Assembly: GCF_011601315.1 (NCBI RefSeq)
Contig: NZ_JAAORA010000002.1
Coordinates: 248,001 to 312,000, forward strand
DNA length: 64,000 nucleotides
Direction: 5' to 3'
Source of the DNA: Candidatus Chlorobium masyuteum
GTDB lineage: Bacteria; Bacteroidota; Chlorobiia; Chlorobiales; Chlorobiaceae
Part shown: positions 46,334 to 54,052 of the stretch, one piece after another
Numbering within the stretch: position 1 is the stretch's first letter
Layout of the letters: every line of letters begins with the position of its first letter
Notes under the pieces: generated by a model
What the model saw: only the letters and a program-made list of their open reading frames with translations
Told to the model about the DNA's origin: nothing
The model's database searches: none
Made by a program: the position numbers and the translations under genes

Positions 46334-47716
46334 TCAGGCCAGTTTTGCCGCAAAGGCAAGCACCTTCTCTACCTTCTCCCGGGAGTCCGCTTCGCAGTAG
46401 AGACGCAGAATCGGCTCGGTGCCTGATGGGCGGATCATCATCCATCCTCCCTCAAAGTGATATTTATAGCCATCAAGATCGTTGAATTTCAGCACCTTGT
46501 AACCGGCAATGGTTTCAAGATCTCCGGCAGATGCCCTTGCAATTATTGCCTGCTTTTTCTCTTCGCTGACATGCAGGTCGTGGCGACTGAAGCAGAAAAA
46601 TCCATACTCATCGTAGAGCTCCTGCACCAGCTCCGAAAGGGTTTTTCCCTTGCGGGTCATCATCTCGAGAACCAGCAACCCGGTATAGACACCGTCGCGT
46701 TCCGGAAGAAACGAGGTGATGCCTATGCCGCCCGACTCTTCGCCGCCGATAAGGATATCATTGGTGGTCATCAGTTTGCTGACATGCTTGAAGCCCACAG
46801 GCAACTCGTGAAGGATGAGATTGTTTTTGCGGCAGATCTTGTCGATGATATCACTCAGTGCAAAGGATTTTGCCACTTCACCCAGCTGGTGCTTCTCCTC
46901 GACCAGATCTTTCAGAATTATGGCAAAGAGTTTATGGGAATCAACAAATTCTCCGTTTTCGTCGAGCATACCGATCCGGTCTGCATCACCGTCATTGATA
47001 ATCGCTACATCAGTCTCAACCTCCTTGAAGAACTCAATGAACTCTTCGATATACTGCGGCATAGGTTCAGGGTTGATGCCACCAAAGCCGGGGTTAAGGC
47101 TACAGTGGTAGCAGTTGACCATCGACTCGTCGAAGAGGTTCTTGATGAGATCCTGCCCTGCACCGAACATGGCATTATGGGCAATTTTCAGTCTTGATTC
47201 ACGGATGAGCGGCAGGTCAATGCGGCTTTTCAGATAGCTCACATAAAACCCTTTCATATCAACCAGTTCGATCAGCTTGTTATCAGCCTTGATCTCTGTT
47301 GCCGGGTCCACGAGCGGGAGGTAGCTTTCGATTTCCGTAATGACTTCCGGGTGGGCCGGGCCGCCGTAGGAGGCCTTTACCTTGAACCCGTTATAGATTG
47401 CAGGATTGTGTGAAGCGGTGATCACAATTCCTCCGGCAAGCTGTTTTTCTCTTGTATAGAGAGAGACAGCCGGAGTGGAGGCAAAACTGTCGGAGAGGTA
47501 GACCTTCAGTCCCTGTGACGAGAAGACCTCGGCGGTATATGCAGCAAACTCTTTTGACATGAAGCGGGTATCGTAGCCGACACATACTCCTTTTGCCCGG
47601 TTTGGATGCCTGAGAAAGTAGCGTGCAGAGGCAAGTGCTGCAAGTTTAAGGTTATCAAATGTATAATCCTTGGCTATAATTGCGCGCCATCCATCAGTTC
47701 CGAATTTAACTTGCAT
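46334..47716 (-). CDS. Phosphoglucomutase/phosphomannomutase family protein
   Basis: A 460-residue phosphohexomutase starting at the ATG at 47716 (MQVKFGTDGWRAIIAKDYT); a longer reading would add a non-conserved leader. The phosphoserine loop is VITASHNPAIYNGFKVK, the metal loop INDGDADRIGM, the sugar loop GEESGGIG, and the C-terminal phosphate loop MIRPSGTEPILRLY. It likely interconverts glucose-1-P/6-P or mannose-1-P/6-P for glycogen and cell-surface sugars. Which sugar is used cannot be read. It is the second mutase of the window after glmM. Confidence 0.9.
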   Translation of the reverse strand: MQVKFGTDGWRAIIAKDYTFDNLKLAALASARYFLRHPNRAKGVCVGYDTRFMSKEFAAYTAEVFSSQGLKVYLSDSFASTPAVSLYTREKQLAGGIVITASHNPAIYNGFKVKASYGGPAHPEVITEIESYLPLVDPATEIKADNKLIELVDMKGFYVSYLKSRIDLPLIRESRLKIAHNAMFGAGQDLIKNLFDESMVNCYHCSLNPGFGGINPEPMPQYIEEFIEFFKEVETDVAIINDGDADRIGMLDENGEFVDSHKLFAIILKDLVEEKHQLGEVAKSFALSDIIDKICRKNNLILHELPVGFKHVSKLMTTNDILIGGEESGGIGITSFLPERDGVYTGLLVLEMMTRKGKTLSELVQELYDEYGFFCFSRHDLHVSEEKKQAIIARASAGDLETIAGYKVLKFNDLDGYKYHFEGGWMMIRPSGTEPILRLYCEADSREKVEKVLAFAAKLA

Positions 47717-47882
47717 TCTATTTATTGATTTTGATATAATGGGAATGAAAACTCCGGCGGGAGTTGCAATAAAAATAAAGCGCAAAATACGGTTTCTTTG
47801 CGGTTGATCCAATTATAGGTGTCGCGATTAATCGGAAAAGCCTGTAACGGATTCAGAATATTGTTTTTAGCTATTGTTATTG

Positions 47883-49028
47883 ATGCCCATCAAGCTTTTT
47901 GTCCTGGCCGGAGAGGTATCCGGAGATCTGCATGCTGCCGGAGTCATCAGCGAACTGCTGAAGGCTGAACCTGACATCCGGGTTTTTGGCATCGGCGGCG
48001 AGAAACTTCGCACTCTCGGCGCCGAGCTGCTCTACGATACAGCACAGATGAGCATCATGGGTTTTGTCGATGTGCTCAAGCATTCGCTCTTTCTCCGGAG
48101 GGTTTTTCGTGACCTCAAGGAGGCGGTACGCCGCGAAAAACCCCGAGCTGCATTTCTTGTCGATTATCCGGGTATGAACCTTGTCATGGCGCGCTTTTTT
48201 CATGAACTTGGTATACCGGTCATCTACTACGTCTCTCCGCAGGTATGGGCCTGGAAAGAGGGGCGGGTCAAGGCGATCCGCCGCTACATCGACCGGCTGC
48301 TCGTTATTTTTGATTTCGAAGTGGATTTTTTCCGCCGTCACCAGATCAATGCGGAGTTTGTCGGCCATCCGGTTATTGAAGAGCTGGCTGAACTTTCGCT
48401 TCCTTCAAAGGATTTGTTTACCGGGAGCCATGGGATCCAGCCCGGCACGAGGTTGGTAGGCCTTCTCCCCGGGAGCCGCAAGCAGGAGCTTTCCCTCATT
48501 CTGCCCGAACTGCTCGAAGCCGCCCGTTTGCTTAACCGGAAATACCGGGTCGTTTTTCTGCTCGGCCGTGCACCGCATCTTGATGCCGCAGCCTACAGTA
48601 TCATGAAGGAGTACAGCGATCTTACGGTTGTCAACTGCGCCGCCTATGAAGTGATGCAGTACAGTGACGTGGCTCTTGTTACCTCAGGCACCGCGACCCT
48701 TGAAACACTCTGTTTCGGCTGCCCGATGGTGGTGGTTTACAGGACCGGAGCGCTAAACTACATGATCGGCCGAAGGCTGGTCAAGCTGAAAAACATCTCA
48801 CTTGCCAATATTGTGGCCAAAGGGCTTCTGAGCAGCGAAAGAGCGGTGCCGGAGCTTATCCAGCATGAAGCTAACGGTCCGGAGATCTCCCGTCAGGCAG
48901 GGATGATTCTCGACAGTCCGGAGCTTGCCGCCTCGATGCGTCACGAGTTGCTTGCCGCCCGTGACCGGCTTGCCGGAGCATCGCCGTCGCACAAGATTGC
49001 GGCTATCTTGCAGGATTATTTACAATGA
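47883..49028 (+). CDS. lpxB: Lipid-A-disaccharide synthase
   Basis: A 381-residue GT19 enzyme that joins UDP-2,3-diacylglucosamine and lipid X. It starts at the ATG at 47883 (a TTG three codons upstream is the alternative). Motifs: FVLAGEVSGDLHAAGVI, YYVSPQVWAWKEGRVKAI, FVGHPVIEEL, GLLPGSRKQEL, and TSGTATLETLCFGCPMVVVY. All match LpxB. It stands apart from lpxA/C/D. The enzyme is a peripheral inner-membrane protein of lipid A synthesis. Confidence 0.95.
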   Translation: MPIKLFVLAGEVSGDLHAAGVISELLKAEPDIRVFGIGGEKLRTLGAELLYDTAQMSIMGFVDVLKHSLFLRRVFRDLKEAVRREKPRAAFLVDYPGMNLVMARFFHELGIPVIYYVSPQVWAWKEGRVKAIRRYIDRLLVIFDFEVDFFRRHQINAEFVGHPVIEELAELSLPSKDLFTGSHGIQPGTRLVGLLPGSRKQELSLILPELLEAARLLNRKYRVVFLLGRAPHLDAAAYSIMKEYSDLTVVNCAAYEVMQYSDVALVTSGTATLETLCFGCPMVVVYRTGALNYMIGRRLVKLKNISLANIVAKGLLSSERAVPELIQHEANGPEISRQAGMILDSPELAASMRHELLAARDRLAGASPSHKIAAILQDYLQ

Positions 49029-49046
49029 ATGAAACGCATCCATCAA

Positions 49047-49092
49047 CCCAGGGTTTGCACCCTGCGCTACCGATATTTCGCCCCTACAGGGC
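49047..49092. repeat. Double hairpin repeat-like element
   Basis: Two adjacent palindromes, CAGGGT-TTGC-ACCCTG (49049-49064) and GCCC-CTACA-GGGC (49080-49092), separated by a short spacer. The compact GC-rich form is like that of dispersed intergenic repeats; it may also end lpxB transcription. No T-run follows. Confidence 0.5.
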
Positions 49093-49140
49093 TGATAAAT
49101 AAAACGGTAAGGTTGTGTCCATATAAATGTTTGATCAGGA

Positions 49141-49422
49141 ATGGAAAAAGCAGTTGCCTATCTCGTCGCACACCCGGTTATATTTGTTATTGCCGTCATT
49201 ATTTCGATCATCATCGTCTTCTCCTTTCTGAGAAGGATCATGCGACTCTTTATTGTCGTCGCCGCCATTCTGGTGCTCTATGCTGCATATCTCCAGCTTA
49301 CCGGAGGGCATACGCTTGAGGCTTTTCAGCACCTTGGACAATGGTTCAGCAACGCATTGCACGGCATCACCGGCATGTTCGGCTTTCTGTTTGAGCTGCT
49401 GAAGTTTCCGAAGAAAGGGTAA
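49141..49422 (+). CDS. Small two-helix membrane protein of unknown function
   Basis: A 93-residue protein. Residues about 12-30 (PVIFVIAVIISIIIVFSFL) and 36-54 (LFIVVAAILVLYAAYLQL) are hydrophobic helices with a short basic loop (RRIMR) between, so both ends should be periplasmic under the positive-inside rule. A further hydrophobic stretch lies near 73-86. It follows lpxB at a distance of 112 bases that contains the hairpin element. It is not recognised as a named family. Confidence 0.6.
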   Translation: MEKAVAYLVAHPVIFVIAVIISIIIVFSFLRRIMRLFIVVAAILVLYAAYLQLTGGHTLEAFQHLGQWFSNALHGITGMFGFLFELLKFPKKG

Positions 49423-49434
49423 CCGCGCTTCTTC

Positions 49435-50010
49435 CTACTCGGCTACCGGCGCATATTTTGCGTTTGTCACTGCCTCTGCCCGTAATCGGGTAAGCTCTGC
49501 CGCAAAGGGATGATGCTTGTTACCCTGGATGTTCAGCGGTAGCGGGATGGCATGAAAGAGCTGATGCTCAAGATCCCATGGTTTGTCATTTTCCACCCAG
49601 GCAGCAAAGGTGTTCTCCTCCATCCACCGGTCCAGCCACTCCTCGCCCTTTTTGGTGAGTGTCATCTTTTTGCCGTTGCCAACCATTCTGAGCGGGAATC
49701 CGCTCTTTTTTGCGAGCAGGATGCCGAGAGAACGGCGCAGTGTGGAACCGTCGGCGTTACCGTTGAAGTGGTAGCGAACCCGTTGCTGAATAGTCTGCGT
49801 TGCATATTTCTCCCCTTTCTTGTCGGGAGAACTTCCGATATAGAGCAGGGTCAGCCCTTCGTGAGTCAGGCATCCATCTACGGGCACACCCGGAGGAATC
49901 TCCTTGAAAAAGAGTGCGTAGACGCCATGTGTTTTTGCGACAGGGCTTGGATTGGAGAGTACCTCCGCTCTTGAAAAGAGACGCTGGGGATTGGAAAAAA
50001 CGGTGCTCAT
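49435..50010 (-). CDS. GIY-YIG nuclease domain protein
   Basis: A 191-residue protein whose N-terminal half has a GIY-YIG-like start: GVYALFFKEIP (the GVY element, residues about 29-39) and LTLLYIGSSP (the YIG element, about 54-63), with a basic helix containing QQRVRYHFNGNADGSTLRRSL next. The C-terminal half contains EEWLDRWMEENTFAAWVENDKPWDLEHQLF, with the Glu of the family. Members act in DNA repair or as mobile nucleases. Its exact target is unknown. It converges with the small membrane gene. Confidence 0.78.
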   Translation of the reverse strand: MSTVFSNPQRLFSRAEVLSNPSPVAKTHGVYALFFKEIPPGVPVDGCLTHEGLTLLYIGSSPDKKGEKYATQTIQQRVRYHFNGNADGSTLRRSLGILLAKKSGFPLRMVGNGKKMTLTKKGEEWLDRWMEENTFAAWVENDKPWDLEHQLFHAIPLPLNIQGNKHHPFAAELTRLRAEAVTNAKYAPVAE

Positions 50011-50032
50011 GTAAGTTCTATCAATAAGGGAT

Positions 50033-50215
50033 TTATTTTTTGATGTAGGCGTTCAGGCCTATGGTCACCGGCTTTCCATCAACCATCACCTCGGTGACAG
50101 CATTGCCGCGAGTGCTTGCAACCACAAGTGTTTTGCCTGACGAAGAGGGTGTGGGCTTTTCAAGGTCAATCTCTATGCAGAGCTTGCCGTTTTTGATCTC
50201 GACGGTCATGGCCAT
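50033..50215 (-). CDS. Conserved-looking 60-residue hypothetical protein
   Basis: A 60-residue soluble protein with beta-rich pattern (TVEIKNGKLCIEIDLEKPTPS, then KTLVVASTRGNAVTEVMVDGKPVTIGLNAYIKK). The symmetric strand arrangement suggests a small beta-sheet fold. It lies 22 bases from the GIY-YIG gene on the same strand and may be cotranscribed with it. No catalytic motif is visible. The protein looks like a conserved small ORF rather than noise because its codon use matches the neighbours, but I cannot name a family. Confidence 0.55.
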   Translation of the reverse strand: MAMTVEIKNGKLCIEIDLEKPTPSSSGKTLVVASTRGNAVTEVMVDGKPVTIGLNAYIKK

Positions 50216-50387
50216 GGGTGGATCGGTTTATTGGTGAATGATGCCTTATCGGGCAATATAACGAAAAGAAGCGATGCGGGGCAGAGTACTGTCCCTTCTG
50301 ATATGCGGACGTATATTTCTTGTTATTTTATTGTGAAATAATGAAATTGAGGGAGTTGAAAGCTAAATTACGGTTTATGGACACAAT

Positions 50388-51110
50388 ATGAAACTGACGA
50401 TTTGTTTGCGTATTCTTGGCCACAAAGCTCCTGATTTAGATACAGACAGGATCCTGAGATGGAAGTCAGATCTATGGGAGATTCATGAAGGGCGGATAGA
50501 TACAATAACACTTAATGGTGATTCTGATCTACCAAGTTGGGGGTACTCTGATAGAGTGCTTTTAGCAAAGGCCCCAGTCATAGAAGCTGCAAAAATGACG
50601 TTTTACATTCTTAACGTTCCCTTGCAAGACAACTATTATTTTAGGAGACTTGCAAATAATGTGGCGTGCATGTCATTCTTTGAAATAGCCGATTCTCTTC
50701 GTTCATACAATATTCCGTTGGAGAATGCAGTATTGAGATTGATATATGGATGCGCTTTGATGTATACCAGAAAAAGAGTGCTTCCTTCAATGTTGCAGTT
50801 GGCCAGTTTTGCACACCACGAAACCAAAGGGTGTGTTTTTGATATGGCTGGTATAAAAACAGATATAATATTTTCATCTAACAATCCTATACTTTGTGAG
50901 TCTTGTTGCGTTGCTGCCAGCGGGGATCAAGTGCCAAATGAGTTCTTGGCCACCGTTAAAAAGGAAATACAGGGAATCAAGAAGCGTCTGTATTACCAAA
51001 TAGCAGATGTGATTAAACTACATCCATTGTTGGCACTTACTCTTTCATCTCTTTTTGCGATTATTCTTGGCACTATCGGATTCCTTGTTGCTGCGTACAT
51101 TTCCAGGTGA
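50388..51110 (+). CDS. C-terminally membrane-anchored protein with zinc-site-like cysteines
   Basis: A 240-residue protein of unknown function. The N-terminal two thirds is soluble. A possible metal site is seen as HH at about residues 142-143, Cys149, and Cys170-x2-Cys173 (context GCVFDMAGIKTD and PILCESCC). The last 25 residues (LLALTLSSLFAIILGTIGFLVAA) form one helix, so the protein is likely tail-anchored with its domain in the cytoplasm. Codon use is AT-richer than the core genes. It stands alone at the left edge of the accessory region, with no clear operon partner. Confidence 0.6.
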   Translation: MKLTICLRILGHKAPDLDTDRILRWKSDLWEIHEGRIDTITLNGDSDLPSWGYSDRVLLAKAPVIEAAKMTFYILNVPLQDNYYFRRLANNVACMSFFEIADSLRSYNIPLENAVLRLIYGCALMYTRKRVLPSMLQLASFAHHETKGCVFDMAGIKTDIIFSSNNPILCESCCVAASGDQVPNEFLATVKKEIQGIKKRLYYQIADVIKLHPLLALTLSSLFAIILGTIGFLVAAYISR

Positions 51111-51428
51111 TAGCCAGTGATCTGATATTACAAAACGGTGTTTTTCTGATGGGTTTTGCTCATAGTTCCGTAATCTTGAGAATGTCTGTGGAAGGATACT
51201 TCATTGTTATATCGGGCACAATGCCGGTGGACTCCGATCTTTCGGTTAACTTTTTACCTTGACGAGTTAATCTGCAATACGTTTTTTTGACAAAACGAAG
51301 TGGCTTTTTATGACTGTCATAAAGCGCAGGCAGGGAAAAGTCATTTAAGAGCTCGAAGCCAAAAAAGTACTTGAAACTCTGTATATTTCTGCGTTACTGA
51401 ACAAGGAATAGCTGAAAATGACATAACC
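51111..51428. other. Intergenic region with a possible gene remnant and shared element
   Basis: No intact gene is seen in these 318 bases. On the minus strand, a frame stays open from 51393 down to a stop at 51160-51162 (78 codons) and translates to a protein-like segment (LYDSHKKPLRFVKKTYCRL, then TRQGKKLTERSESTGIVPDI) but has no ATG, GTG or TTG near its start, so it looks like a decayed gene end. A 45-base segment at 51119-51165 resembles part of the leader upstream of the caspase gene (see 58748-58905). Confidence 0.4.
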
Positions 51429-51698
51429 ATGAATACACTCAGTGCAGTTGAACTCAAGCGTCGCGGCATTGTTGCAATCGAGGAAGCGCTTGCTTTCGGG
51501 CCTGTGCATATTCTGAAGCACAATCAACCGGCAGCAGTAGTTATGCTTGAGTCTGAGTACCAGACTTTGGTTCAAAAAACATCCGGAAAGCATAATGCGG
51601 ATGCTGTCCGCTGGATAATGGATTTCAAGCCTGTCGGTACCCGTTCACAAGAAGAAATTGACAAGCAAATTTCACAAGAACGGAGTTCCTGGGTGTAA
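51429..51698 (+). CDS. Phd/YefM-family antitoxin
   Basis: An 89-residue protein. MNTLSAVELKRRGIVAIEEAL, HILKHNQPAAVVMLESEYQTL is the Phd/YefM DNA-binding N terminus of type II antitoxins. The tail EEIDKQISQERSSWV is of the type that pairs with PIN or ParE toxins. No toxin follows: after the stop there is only a 40-base gap before a flavodoxin gene. It may be an orphan antitoxin, an anti-addiction module or a relic. Antitoxins of this type repress their own promoter. Confidence 0.78.
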   Translation: MNTLSAVELKRRGIVAIEEALAFGPVHILKHNQPAAVVMLESEYQTLVQKTSGKHNADAVRWIMDFKPVGTRSQEEIDKQISQERSSWV

Positions 51699-51738
51699 CA
51701 GGGCTAATAACTGTTGCGTTATCAAAAATGGACAACAG

Positions 51739-52314
51739 ATGAAAGTAGTCGCGATAAATGGCAGTCCGCGGGAGGGGGGTAATACGCATATTCTCGTCAG
51801 TTGTGTGCTGGATGAGCTTCAGAAAGAAGGGATAGAAACGGAGATTATCCGCATCGGCGGAGAACTTGTCCGGGGATGCACGGCGTGCAATGAGTGCTGG
51901 AAGAGCAAAAATCAGCGGTGTGTTATTGATGACGATATTATCAACAGTTGTATTGAAAAGATGGTGCTGTCAGACGGCATCATCATCGGGTCGCCTACCT
52001 ATTTTGCCAACGTTACCACAGAAATCAAGGCACTGATTGACCGTGCCGGAGCTGTCGGGTGTGCCAATGGTAACATGTTCAGGCGAAAGGTTGGCGCGGC
52101 TGTTGTGTCGTCCAGTCGTGAGGGAGCGCTCAATGTTTATAATGCCATTACGGATTTCTTCCTGATTGAGGAGATGGTTGTGCCGGGCTCCTGCTACTGG
52201 AATACCGGTATCGGATTCGACAAAGGGGAGGTATCGGAAGACAAGGATGGTTTGCACACCATGCAGGTTCTCGGGCAGAACATGGCCTGGCTGCTGAAAA
52301 AACTGCATAAATAA
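51739..52314 (+). CDS. Flavodoxin / NADPH-dependent FMN reductase family protein
   Basis: A 191-residue protein beginning at the ATG at 51739 (MKVVAINGSPREGGNTHILV), the FMN phosphate loop of the flavodoxin_2/FMN_red family. CTACNECW near residue 52 carries close cysteines as in iron-sulfur flavoproteins, though the third and fourth ligands (NQRC at about 65) give only a partial Fe-S pattern. GSPTYFANVT (about 92) is the second FMN loop. The last 228 bases are repeated almost exactly at 57096-57331. It lies 40 bases after the antitoxin. Confidence 0.85.
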   Translation: MKVVAINGSPREGGNTHILVSCVLDELQKEGIETEIIRIGGELVRGCTACNECWKSKNQRCVIDDDIINSCIEKMVLSDGIIIGSPTYFANVTTEIKALIDRAGAVGCANGNMFRRKVGAAVVSSSREGALNVYNAITDFFLIEEMVVPGSCYWNTGIGFDKGEVSEDKDGLHTMQVLGQNMAWLLKKLHK

Positions 52315-52322
52315 CAACTCAC
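52087..52322 (+). repeat. 236-bp direct repeat, copy 1 (flavodoxin 3' end)
   Basis: The sequence from AAGGTTGGCGCGG to AACAACTCAC is repeated at 57096-57331 with six mismatches seen by eye (about 97% identity) and no gaps. This copy is inside the intact flavodoxin gene. The two copies bracket 4,773 bases with the deamidase, its small partner and two AT-rich genes. Confidence 0.95.
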
Positions 52323-52626
52323 GTTTACCTTACCTGATAGATGTAAATTTTGTATATCCCGTTTGATTTACGCTTATATGCAGTGTATATTACTTCTATA
52401 ATCGCAAGTAGTTGTTTCGTTTATTTGGCCAGCTCTCCGTTAAGCCATCAACGCCCAAAACATCTGCAATCCTCACGCGAAGTTCATTACGAACACATAC
52501 AGCATCAGTACAGTTGAAGGCTATATCAATTTGTGTTAACGGTTAGCTTACCCTTATAGGCAAAAGAATTAAAGTTTTCGGCCAAGTTTTTTAACCCGTT
52601 AAATCAAATAGCAGGAGGAAGAATAT
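52315..52626 (+). promoter_or_regulatory. Leader of the protein-glutaminase gene, shared with the caspase gene
   Basis: These 312 bases hold no gene. From 52362 (TTTGATTT) to about 52540 they resemble the leader of the caspase gene. The best block is 52457-52492 (AAAACATCTGCA...CTCACGCGAA...TTACGA; 29 of 36 bases identical to 58834-58869). Internal spacing (95 versus 86 bases from TTTGATTT to the block) and distance to the start codon (about 135 versus 139) agree. An AGGAGGA ribosome-binding site precedes the ATG at 52627. Confidence 0.7.
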
Positions 52627-53565
52627 ATGGCATCTGAGAATCTCTTTACGGTCGCCGCTGTTCGCAAGTCCTCGGATGGCACAATCAAGGACTTTCTTTT
52701 TAACGAAAGCCCCCGAATATTCGAACTCGGGAGAACTCTCAAAGGTGATGAGTCGGCAATTGCGAAAATCAATGCAGTGCTTGGCAAAAACAGGCCGATA
52801 AAGGTGGCAATTGATTCGCGCAATAATCTTATAAATAAAATTATTGCGCCATCCGATATTGAAGTAAAAGAGTTTTTATCGAAAATATTCAGGCTTGAGA
52901 ACCCGGAAAAACCAAAGGCTATTGATCTTTCAAAAATCGATCACTCTACCTTTAATATTGTTGATCATTACCTTAAACCCCCTGTTTTTAAACTCTGTAC
53001 AAAGGTTGTTCCTAATTATCTGAAAGCAAAGGAGATATTCGACTACTGCGCTCAACAATCGTGCCATCTGCCCGGACCGTACGCGGTCAATCCTTGTATC
53101 CCGTTTCAGTATGTCCGGGATGGTTGTTATGCCCGAGCCCATAAAATGCGCTGGATAATTACCACCAAGTACCATTACTGCTGTGAAAAAGTCTTTAGTT
53201 TTGCAAATAGTGGTAACGATACACTGGCTGTAAAGGCGTCTATGTGGGGAGGTTGTTGCGTGACTTGGTGGTATCACGTTGCTCCACTCATTCGCGTAGT
53301 TGTCAAGTTGGGGAAATTTACCTTTACCCAGGCCATGGTTATAGATCCGGGTATGTTCGACAAACCTGTAACTCTAAGCACCTGGCTCTCGGCACAGGCA
53401 AACACAACCTGTGCGCCGAACGCGAAGGTCTCAATGTACTCCATTCAGCCGGGATCAGCATATTGGCCTGCTAATTATGCTGGCACGCAATATGGTACGG
53501 ATAATAACTATGTGTCAACTGATTCCACTCTAATAGCTTATCAGAATTTACAAACTTGTCCATAG
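52627..53565 (+). CDS. Protein-glutaminase (protein deamidase) with N-terminal prodomain
   Basis: A 312-residue enzyme resembling the protein-glutaminase of Chryseobacterium, which deamidates glutamine side chains in proteins. Catalytic triad: Cys167 (DGCYARAHKM), His217 (YHVAP) and Asp240 (VIDPG), with the family-type vicinal CC (GGCCVTWWYH) and flanking NPCIPFQYVRDG. Residues about 15-100 match the inhibitory propeptide (NESPRIFELGRTLKGDES, then KNRPIKVAIDS). No signal peptide is visible, unlike the secreted enzyme, so it may act in the cytoplasm or leave by another route. Several extra cysteines occur in the mature part. Confidence 0.88.
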   Translation: MASENLFTVAAVRKSSDGTIKDFLFNESPRIFELGRTLKGDESAIAKINAVLGKNRPIKVAIDSRNNLINKIIAPSDIEVKEFLSKIFRLENPEKPKAIDLSKIDHSTFNIVDHYLKPPVFKLCTKVVPNYLKAKEIFDYCAQQSCHLPGPYAVNPCIPFQYVRDGCYARAHKMRWIITTKYHYCCEKVFSFANSGNDTLAVKASMWGGCCVTWWYHVAPLIRVVVKLGKFTFTQAMVIDPGMFDKPVTLSTWLSAQANTTCAPNAKVSMYSIQPGSAYWPANYAGTQYGTDNNYVSTDSTLIAYQNLQTCP

Positions 53566-53575
53566 GCGCTATAGT

Positions 53576-53642
53576 TCATGTCATGTATAAAAATCGGCGC
53601 ACGGCAGGAGAAAGAGCCACACGTTTTATATGCATGACATGA
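53576..53642. repeat. Inverted repeat after the protein-glutaminase gene
   Basis: Arms TCATGTCATG-TATAAAA (53576-53592) and TTTTATATGCATGACATGA (53624-53642) pair over 17 bases with a two-base bulge and a loop of about 31 bases. No T-run follows, so it is not a standard terminator. It could stabilise the mRNA 3' end or be an operator. Confidence 0.6.
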
Positions 53643-53727
53643 CACTTCTGTTGTTGTGAAGATTTTGTAATTATGCTGTAAACTTTGCTTGACCGGGATA
53701 TATCAATGAACAGCAATATAGAAGGGA

Positions 53728-53973
53728 ATGAAAAAAAAGTTTTATTTCCGAGATATGACAGTGGCCAATATCCGGTGTAACGATGATGCTGACTTTGTTG
53801 AAATCACATTTCTGGAGTCAGCCCGTTTCTATCGGATCATGAAGAAGAACAGTGATTGTCGCGACATGTTAGGCAAGCTTGAACGCGCATTGTCAGACTC
53901 GAAACCGATGCGAGTCGGGTTTGAGTCTATTGACAGTGATACTATTAAGGCAGTTAGTCACATAAAGGTTTAA
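53728..53973 (+). CDS. Stand-alone prodomain-like protein next to the protein-glutaminase
   Basis: An 81-residue soluble protein. Its segment DFVEITFLESARFYRIMKK, followed by LGKLERALSDSKPMRVGFES, aligns with the N-terminal prodomain of the neighbouring deamidase and with the propeptide of Chryseobacterium protein-glutaminase (pattern: F-ES-R-F-Y, then L--AL--SKP--V-F-S). It contains no catalytic part. It may be an inhibitor or immunity-like protein acting in trans, or a folding helper. An AGAAGGG ribosome-binding site precedes the ATG. The identity is by pattern; the role is inferred. Confidence 0.65.
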   Translation: MKKKFYFRDMTVANIRCNDDADFVEITFLESARFYRIMKKNSDCRDMLGKLERALSDSKPMRVGFESIDSDTIKAVSHIKV

Positions 53974-54052
53974 ATCCGTTTGCCATTTACAACTCTTGAG
54001 ATTAGGAGAATCAAGCTCAGTTTTAGTTTAAGCAAATAAAGGCGCCAATAAA

